Of a stretch of 64,000 nt of DNA, positions 58,855 through 64,000 are shown one piece after another. Source of the DNA: Acidimicrobiia bacterium (lineage in GTDB: Bacteria > Actinomycetota > Acidimicrobiia > IMCC26256 > JAMXLJ01); NCBI GenBank assembly GCA_035651955.1, contig DASRES010000055.1, positions 1-64,000 of the forward strand, written 5' to 3'. How positions within the stretch are numbered: position 1 is the stretch's first letter; each line of letters opens with the position of its first letter. The translations under genes were made by a program, and so were the position numbers. The notes under the pieces were generated by a model. The model was not told the origin of the DNA and ran no database searches. It was given only the letters and a program-made list of their open reading frames with translations.

Positions 58855-60342
58855 GTGAACCTGGCCTCCGTGCTGCTCGGCCCGGCGCGCACCGCGCCCG
58901 ACTCCGTCGCGATCCGCGCGCAGCACGACGTCACGTACGGCGACCTCGCGCTGCGTGCGGGCCGCCTGGCCCGGCTCCTGTCCGACGACGTCCGCACCGG
59001 CGAGCGCGTCGCGCTGCTCGCGTCGAACGACGAGAGCTTCGTCGTGGCCTACCTCGCGACGCTTGCGTGCGGCGCGGTCGCGGTGCCGCTCAACCCGAGT
59101 GCACCGGCGCCCGAGCTCGGGCGCGAGCTCGCGCTCGTCGAGCCGGCGCTCGTGCTGCGCGGTCCGGACGTCGGCGCGCAGCTCGCCGCGCCCGACGTCG
59201 CGGCGGTCGTCTCGCGTGTCGTCGACGTGTCCGATCCCGCCGGGGACGGGCTCGAGCCCCTCGTCCCCGTGCCGCGTGACGACGACGACCTCGCCGTGCT
59301 CTTGTTCACGGCCGGGACATCGGGCGCGCCGCGCGCGGCCATGCTGAGCCACGGCAACCTCGGGGCGAACATCGCGCAGTTGCAGTCGCACCCGTCGACG
59401 CGCCGAACGTCCGACGACGTCGTGCTCGGCGTGCTGCCGTTCTTCCACGTGTACGGGCTCAACGTCGTGATCGGCGTCGCACTCGCGGTCGGCGCGTCGA
59501 TCGTGCCCGTCGCGCACTTCGACGCCCGCGACACCGCGCACGTCGTCGAGCGCGAGGCCGTCACCGTGATCGCCGCCGTCCCGACCATCTACCGCAGCTG
59601 GCTCGAGCTCCCCGACGACACCGTGACGCGCGCGACGTTCGCGTCCGTGCGGCTCGCGGTCTCGGGCGCGGCGCCGCTCGACCCGCAGCTCGCATCGGCG
59701 TTCCACGCCCGCTTCGGCGTGACCTTGCACGACGGGTACGGGCTCACCGAGACGTCACCGGTCGTGACGACGAGCGTCGTCGGCGACATCCCGCGTGCCG
59801 GCTCGATCGGTGTCGCGATCCCGGGGGTCGACGTACGACTCGTCGACGCCGACGGCACCGACGTGCTCGTCGGCGATCCGGGCGAGATCTGGGTCCGCGG
59901 CCCGAACGTCTTCCGCGGCTACTGGCGCGACGACGCCGCGACGGCGGCCGCGTGCACCGACGACGGCTGGCTGCGCACGGGGGACGTCGCGGTCGCGGAC
60001 GACGAGGGATCGCTGCGGCTCGTCGACCGCTTGCGCGATCTCGTCATCGTGTCGGGGTTCAACGTGTTCCCCGCCGAGGTCGAGGACGTCCTCGGCGCGC
60101 ACCCCGACGTGCGCGACGTCGCGGTCGTCGGCGTCCCCGATCCCCGCACCGGTGAGCGCCTGCGCGCCTACGTCGTCCCCGAACGCGACCGCGTGACGGA
60201 CGACGAGACGCTCCGGCGCGAGCTCGCGTCGCACGCGCACGAGCGGCTGGCGCGCTACAAGTGCCCGGACGAGATCGAGGTCACCGCGACGTTGCCGCGC
60301 GGCCTGTCGGGGAAGCTGCTGCGCCGCCGTCTGGAACGCTGA
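58855..60342 (+). CDS. Acyl-CoA synthetase (AMP-binding, class I adenylate-forming)
   Basis: ATP-dependent activation of a carboxylic acid, 495 residues. Motif A3 is LLFTAGTSGAPRAAMLSHGN near 148-167, A5 YGLTETSP near 296, GWLRTGDVA near 376, and the C-terminal hinge DRLRDLVIVSGFNVFPAEVE with the final catalytic Lys in GLSGKLLRRRL. Fatty or aromatic acid specificity is not resolved. GGAGGGG precedes the GTG; a TACGAT box lies at 58818-58823. It overlaps the convergent membrane gene by 62 bases. Confidence 0.92.
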   Translation: MNLASVLLGPARTAPDSVAIRAQHDVTYGDLALRAGRLARLLSDDVRTGERVALLASNDESFVVAYLATLACGAVAVPLNPSAPAPELGRELALVEPALVLRGPDVGAQLAAPDVAAVVSRVVDVSDPAGDGLEPLVPVPRDDDDLAVLLFTAGTSGAPRAAMLSHGNLGANIAQLQSHPSTRRTSDDVVLGVLPFFHVYGLNVVIGVALAVGASIVPVAHFDARDTAHVVEREAVTVIAAVPTIYRSWLELPDDTVTRATFASVRLAVSGAAPLDPQLASAFHARFGVTLHDGYGLTETSPVVTTSVVGDIPRAGSIGVAIPGVDVRLVDADGTDVLVGDPGEIWVRGPNVFRGYWRDDAATAAACTDDGWLRTGDVAVADDEGSLRLVDRLRDLVIVSGFNVFPAEVEDVLGAHPDVRDVAVVGVPDPRTGERLRAYVVPERDRVTDDETLRRELASHAHERLARYKCPDEIEVTATLPRGLSGKLLRRRLER

Positions 60343-61123
60343 CCGTCGTGGGTGTCGCGACCGGCGGCGCGCCCGACACCGCGCCCGACGGTCGGCGCGC
60401 GGTCACGAGGAACCCCGCGTAGATCACGGTGATCCCGACGGCGAGCGACAGCGCGAACGCCTCGTCGTGGCCGACCACGCCCTGGAGGACGCCGCCGGCG
60501 GACAGCACGAGCGTCCCGGCCGCGATCAGCGCGTTCGCGACGGCCATCCGCGCGCTCCCCGGGCGCTGCCGCGCGCGCACGAACCGGATCACCGACCACG
60601 CGGCTCCCGCGAACACGACCGTGGCCCCGAGGCCGCTCCCGACCGCGGCGAGCACACGCGGCGCGACACCGAACACGTCCTTGCCGACGGGGATCACGGT
60701 GCCCGAGACCGCGTGCATCGGTGCCGACAGCATCACGCCCACCGCGAACCCGCTGAAGCCGACCAGCACCCACTGCACCCGCCGGCCGACTCCCGTGCCG
60801 AACAGCAGGTACACCGTCCCGAGCGCGAGCCACGGGACGTCGAGCACCGCGCCGAGCAGGTAGAAGAACCGGAAGGTCCCGTTGTCGAACCCGCCCGTCG
60901 AGCCGGACGCGAGCGCCGCCGCGGCCAGGGCGAACATCGCCAGCGCGACCGTCCAGGCCAGCTCGTGGGGCTTGCGCTGCCGGGTGTAGCGAACGAGCGT
61001 CGCCTGCGCGAAGAGCGACGACACCGCGGTGGCGATGAACGCGAGCCCGGAGACCATCGGAGCTGCGAGCGTAACGTCCGCACCCGGCACCGGCCGGGTC
61101 GCTGCGAGCACCCACGACAGCAT
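60281..61123 (-). CDS. Seven-span membrane protein next to the Rex operator
   Basis: A 280-residue membrane protein with about seven predicted spans (MVSGLAFIATAVSSLFAQAT, ELAWTVALAMFALAAAALAS, FFYLLGAVLDVPWLALGTVY, VQWVLVGFSGFAVGVMLSAP, LGATVVFAGAAWSVIRFV and two more). The C-terminal 35 residues are Ala/Pro/Thr-rich and encoded opposite the acyl-CoA synthetase. No family is assigned. It starts 14 bases from the Rex site that also precedes rex, so redox control is possible. Confidence 0.8.
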   Translation of the reverse strand: MLSWVLAATRPVPGADVTLAAPMVSGLAFIATAVSSLFAQATLVRYTRQRKPHELAWTVALAMFALAAAALASGSTGGFDNGTFRFFYLLGAVLDVPWLALGTVYLLFGTGVGRRVQWVLVGFSGFAVGVMLSAPMHAVSGTVIPVGKDVFGVAPRVLAAVGSGLGATVVFAGAAWSVIRFVRARQRPGSARMAVANALIAAGTLVLSAGGVLQGVVGHDEAFALSLAVGITVIYAGFLVTARRPSGAVSGAPPVATPTTVSVPDGGAAASPTGRAATSR

Positions 61124-61136
61124 GTGCGTCCGCCGC

Positions 61137-61154
61137 TTGTGACTGAGTGCACAA
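61137..61154. promoter_or_regulatory. Rex operator
   Basis: TTGTGACTGAGTGCACAA matches the Rex consensus TTGTGA-N6-TCACAA with one change. It lies in a larger palindrome with perfect 11-base arms (61131-61141 and 61150-61160). A TAGGCT -10 box follows at 61162-61167 on the plus strand, so bound Rex would block the rex promoter. Confidence 0.85.
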
Positions 61155-61218
61155 GCGGCGCTAGGCTGGTCGCGAGTGGCCCACCGTCGGCGGGCCCGTT
61201 CCGAGGAGCGCGCAACCG

Positions 61219-61980
61219 GTGCCCGACCGTTCGCCCGCGGGGTCGCCCCGCCGGATCCCCGAAGCGACGGTCGCGCGGCTCCCGCTGTACTACCGCGCGC
61301 TCGTCGACACCGCCGAGCACCACACGACGACGGTGTCGTCCGAGCGGCTCGCCGAGATGGCCGGTGTCAACGCCGCGAAGGTCCGCAAGGACCTGTCCTA
61401 CCTGGGCTCCTACGGGACGCGCGGCGTCGGGTACGACGTCGAGTTCCTCCTCGACCAGATCTCGCGCGAGCTCGGTCTTACCCGCGACTGGCCCGTCGTC
61501 ATCTGCGGTGTCGGGAACCTCGGTCAGGCGCTGGCCAAGTACCGCGGCTTCGGCGCGCGCGGCTTCCGCATCGCCGCCCTGATCGACGCCGACGCCGAGA
61601 AGGTCGGTCAGAGCATCGAGGACCTGCCGATCCAGGCGGTCGACGAGCTGCCCCGGGTGGTGCAGGAGCGGGAGATCTCGATCGGGATGATCGCGACGCC
61701 CCCGAACGTCGCGCAGGAGGTCGCCGACCGGCTCGTCGCGGCCGGCGTCCGGTCGATCCTGAACTTCGCGCCCGCGGTGCTCTCGGTCCCCGACGGCGTG
61801 TCGATCCGCAAGGTCGACCTCGCCATCGAGCTGCAGATCCTGTCCTTCTACCAGCTGCGTCGGGGAGGCCCGCCCCGGTCCTCGGGCGGACGCCCCGGGC
61901 GTGACGGCCGTGACGGTCGCGACGGCACCGGCGCCGGCGGGACGCCCGACGACGACGGCCTGCGGGAGCGTGTGGGGTGA
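61219..61980 (+). CDS. rex: Redox-sensing transcriptional repressor Rex
   Basis: NADH/NAD-responsive repressor, 253 residues. The N-terminal winged helix includes VARLPLYYRALVDT and MAGVNAAKVRKDLSYLGSYG near 50-69. The Rossmann domain includes VVICGVGNLGQALAKY near 92-107 and SIGMIATPPNVAQEVADRL. A Gly/Arg/Asp-rich tail of about 35 residues is extra. The GTG has GAGGAG upstream. It heads rex-dehydrogenase-hemA-hemC, the order known from Streptomyces and relatives. Confidence 0.95.
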   Translation: MPDRSPAGSPRRIPEATVARLPLYYRALVDTAEHHTTTVSSERLAEMAGVNAAKVRKDLSYLGSYGTRGVGYDVEFLLDQISRELGLTRDWPVVICGVGNLGQALAKYRGFGARGFRIAALIDADAEKVGQSIEDLPIQAVDELPRVVQEREISIGMIATPPNVAQEVADRLVAAGVRSILNFAPAVLSVPDGVSIRKVDLAIELQILSFYQLRRGGPPRSSGGRPGRDGRDGRDGTGAGGTPDDDGLRERVG

Positions 61981-62600
61981 CCGCGCGCGGCTACCCGGTG
62001 AACCTCGTGGTCGCCGGTCGCCGCTGTGTGGTGGTCGGCGCCGGTCGCATCGCGGCGCGCAAGATCGATGCGCTGCTCGACGCCGGAGCCCGCGTGCACG
62101 TCGTCGCGCCCCAGCTCGATCCCCGGGTCGCCGAGTGGCGCGACGCGGGCGTCGTGACGGTCGCGCAGCGGGCGTTCGAGGCGGCGGATCTCGACGGTGC
62201 GTGGCTCGCCACCACCGCCACGGGCGTGCCTGACGTGGACCACGCGGTCTTCGAGGCCGGTGAGGAACGCCAGATCTGGGTCAACTCCGCCGACGACCCC
62301 GCGAACTGCTCGTTCACGCTGATGTCGGTCGTGCGGCAGGGCGACGTCGTCGTCACGATCGGCACGAACGGCCGCAGCCCCGCCCTCGCGACCTGGCTAC
62401 GCGACCGCATCCGCACGGAGCTCGGGCCGGAGTACGGGACCCTGCTCGACCTGCTCTCCGCGGAGCGGGAATCGATGCGGGCCGCGGGGCGTTCCAGCGA
62501 GACGGCCGATTGGCGAAAGGCCCTCGATTCGGGCATCCTCGACCTGATCCGCGCCGGCCGGGTCCCCGAGGCCAAGGAGCTGCTCCGCGCGTGTCTGTGA
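61977..62600 (+). CDS. Precorrin-2 dehydrogenase / siroheme ferrochelatase-like (CysG N-terminal type)
   Basis: A 207-residue protein with the Rossmann start YPVNLVVAGRRCVVVGAGRI, followed by AARKIDALLDAGARVHVVAP near 23-42 and VNSADDPANCSFTLMSVVRQ near 100-119. NGRSPALATWLRDRIRTELG matches the Met8/CysG N-terminal family. It removes two hydrogens from precorrin-2 and may insert iron. The GTG overlaps rex by 4 bases. Confidence 0.9.
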   Translation: MTARGYPVNLVVAGRRCVVVGAGRIAARKIDALLDAGARVHVVAPQLDPRVAEWRDAGVVTVAQRAFEAADLDGAWLATTATGVPDVDHAVFEAGEERQIWVNSADDPANCSFTLMSVVRQGDVVVTIGTNGRSPALATWLRDRIRTELGPEYGTLLDLLSAERESMRAAGRSSETADWRKALDSGILDLIRAGRVPEAKELLRACL

Positions 62601-63883
62601 TCGTGGTGGGCGTCAACCACCGGACCGCTCCGGTCGACCTCCTGGAGCGCGTCGCGGTCGCCCCCAGCGAGCTGCCGAAGGCGCTCCACGCGCTCGCCGC
62701 CCGCGAGCACCTCGCCGAGACCGTCGTGCTGTCCACGTGCAACCGCACCGAGGTGTACGCGCGCACCACCCTGTTCCACCCCGCCGTGCAGGACGTGCGC
62801 GACTACCTCGCCGGTCACGGCTCGGTCGATCCCGACGAGCTCGGCGACCACCTGTACACGTACCACGACGACGCCGCGGTCGCGCACCTCTTCGGTGTCG
62901 CCGCGGGCGTCGACTCGATGATCATCGGCGAGGGCGAGATCCTCGGCCAGGTGCGCGGCGCGTGGCGCACCGCGGAGGAGGAGGGGACGGCCGGGCAGGT
63001 CCTGTCGCGGGTGTTCCAGCAGGCGGTCGAGGTCGGGAAGCGGTCCCGTACCGAGACGGGCATCGGCCGCCACGCGGTGTCGGTCTCGTCCGCGGCGGTG
63101 GCGCTCGCGGTCGACCGGCTGGGGACGCTCACGACACGGCGCGTGCTCGTGCTCGGCGCGGGCGACGTCGGCGAAGGGATGGCGGTCGCGCTCGCGGGCG
63201 CGGGCGTCGCGGAGATCGTCGTCGCGAACCGAACGCCCGCGCGCGCCAACGACCTCGCGCGGCGAGTCGGCGGCCGCGCGATCTCGCTGGGCGAGGTCGC
63301 GGACGCGCTCGTCACGTGCGACGTGCTGCTGTCGTCGACCGGCGCGCCCGAGGTGATCCTCGAGCGCAGCGACGTCGAGCTCGTCATGGAACGCCGTGAC
63401 GGGCGCGCGCTGCTCGTCGTCGACGTCGCGATCCCGCGCGACGTCGATCCCGGAGTACGGCAGGTCTTCGGCGTCACGCTGCTCGACATGGACGACATGA
63501 AGTCGTTCGCGGACCACTCGCTCGCGCAGCGGCAGCGCGAGGTCGGCAAGGTTCGGGCGATCGTCGCCGAGGAGCTCGAGCGGTTCCGCACGGAGCACAC
63601 CGCACGTGAGGTCGCACCGATCGTGCGCGCGCTGCGCACCCGCGGCGAGGACGTGCGCCGCGCGGAGCTCGACCGTTTCCGCTCGCGTCTCGAAGCCCTC
63701 GATCCCGCCGCGCGCCGCACCGTCGAGGCGCTCACCGAGGGGATCGTCAACAAGCTGCTGCACGACCCGACCGTGCGCATCAAGGACGCCGCGGGAACTC
63801 CTCGCGGCGCGACCTACTCGGACGCGCTCACCGAGCTGTTCGGCTTGGTCGACGTCCCGCCCGAGCCCCCCACCGCGTCGTAG
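62591..63883 (+). CDS. hemA: Glutamyl-tRNA reductase
   Basis: First committed step of C5 heme synthesis, NADPH-dependent reduction of glutamyl-tRNA. The 430 residues include VVGVNHRTAPVDLLERVAV near 5-23, the nucleophilic Cys in VVLSTCNRTEVYA near 45-57, GEGEILGQVRGAWRTA near 111, LVLGAGDVGEGMAVAL and a C-terminal dimerisation helix. The GTG at 62591 is 11 bases after AAGGAG; another in-frame GTG at 62597 is possible. It overlaps the upstream gene by 10 bases. Confidence 0.96.
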   Translation: MSVIVVGVNHRTAPVDLLERVAVAPSELPKALHALAAREHLAETVVLSTCNRTEVYARTTLFHPAVQDVRDYLAGHGSVDPDELGDHLYTYHDDAAVAHLFGVAAGVDSMIIGEGEILGQVRGAWRTAEEEGTAGQVLSRVFQQAVEVGKRSRTETGIGRHAVSVSSAAVALAVDRLGTLTTRRVLVLGAGDVGEGMAVALAGAGVAEIVVANRTPARANDLARRVGGRAISLGEVADALVTCDVLLSSTGAPEVILERSDVELVMERRDGRALLVVDVAIPRDVDPGVRQVFGVTLLDMDDMKSFADHSLAQRQREVGKVRAIVAEELERFRTEHTAREVAPIVRALRTRGEDVRRAELDRFRSRLEALDPAARRTVEALTEGIVNKLLHDPTVRIKDAAGTPRGATYSDALTELFGLVDVPPEPPTAS

Positions 63884-63885
63884 CG

Positions 63886-64000
63886 ATGCCGACGCAGCCG
63901 GTGCGCCTCGCCACGCGCGGCAGTGAGCTCGCGCGCTGGCAGGCGGGACGCGTCGCGTCGATGCTCGACGCGCCCACGGAGCTGGTGATCGTGACCACGA
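63886..64000 (+). CDS. hemC: Porphobilinogen deaminase, N-terminal part cut by the right edge
   Basis: Starts 2 bases after the hemA stop. The 38 visible residues include VRLATRGSELARWQAGRVAS, the conserved N-terminus of hydroxymethylbilane synthase. The rest lies outside the window. Confidence 0.9.
   Translation, partial: MPTQPVRLATRGSELARWQAGRVASMLDAPTELVIVTT

Noticed and set aside
1-64000. CRISPR arrays, insertion sequences, tRNA or rRNA genes, prophage
   Set aside because: No regularly spaced direct repeats, transposase-like proteins, tRNA cloverleaf or rRNA sequence were recognised on reading both strands.

Overview
The window is one high-GC stretch (about 70 percent or more G+C, many GTG starts, 4-base stop/start overlaps between cistrons, and TAnnnT -10 boxes lying 6 to 9 bases before start codons, which suggests leaderless transcripts). 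The gene content points to a flagellated actinobacterium, probably of the Acidimicrobiia or a neighbouring deep lineage. Reasons are a mycothiol glycosyltransferase (mshA) followed by a YbjN protein, proC followed by a BldC/excisionase-like HTH gene, rex upstream of hemA-hemC, an F420-type LLM oxidoreductase, a WhiG/FliA sigma factor and an RsiG-like anti-sigma factor. No rRNA, tRNA, CRISPR array, insertion sequence or prophage was seen.

Layout. 1-7140 (minus strand): flagellar basal-body/export operon flgB-flgC-fliE-fliF-fliG-fliH-fliI-fliJ, then a C40 peptidase and a gene cut by the left edge. 7521-20102: a glycan island holding what looks like a full GDP-linked legionaminic-acid pathway (ptmE, legB, legC, legG, legI, legF), an aminotransferase/FemAB-like acyltransferase fusion, a methyltransferase and a TPR-glycosyltransferase like the flagellin glycosyltransferase FlmG. 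20187-30801: late flagellar genes (fliS, fliD, fliC, whiG/fliA, a LuxR regulator, flgN, flgK, flgL, fliW, csrA). 30807-43585: metabolism (ald, LLM oxidoreductase, bioA-bioF-bioD, four SDRs in all, a thiolase-like/DUF35 pair, APH-like kinase, hotdog protein, DUF2332). 43673-49849: a methyl-accepting chemotaxis protein, sugar isomerase-like/SDR pair, and a metal-related group (CDF transporter, membrane protein, YcnI-like protein). 49869-64000: housekeeping and regulatory genes ending in rex-siroheme dehydrogenase-hemA-hemC.

How the genes work together. Flagellar structure, export chaperones and flagellin glycosylation are encoded side by side. Regulation is visible at several levels: sigma-28-like promoters before flgB, flgN, fliC and the chemoreceptor; three CACGGA motifs in the fliC leader that fit CsrA, with csrA and its antagonist fliW 5 kb away; and an RsiG homologue at 52924-53448 carrying the exact E(X)3S(X)2R(X)3Q(X)3D cyclic-di-GMP signature of the WhiG anti-sigma factor. 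No flgM was seen in the window. The most interesting hypothesis is therefore that the flagellar sigma factor is held by a c-di-GMP-armed RsiG rather than by FlgM.

Other notable signals are a roughly 139-bp repeat, present twice and as a third partial copy, that supplies the C-terminus of the upstream protein plus the start region of the next gene; twin palindromic operators (CCTGACG-N4-CGTCAGG) over the promoters of two SDR genes; a near-consensus Rex operator before rex; and a 30-residue single-span membrane protein with its own promoter.
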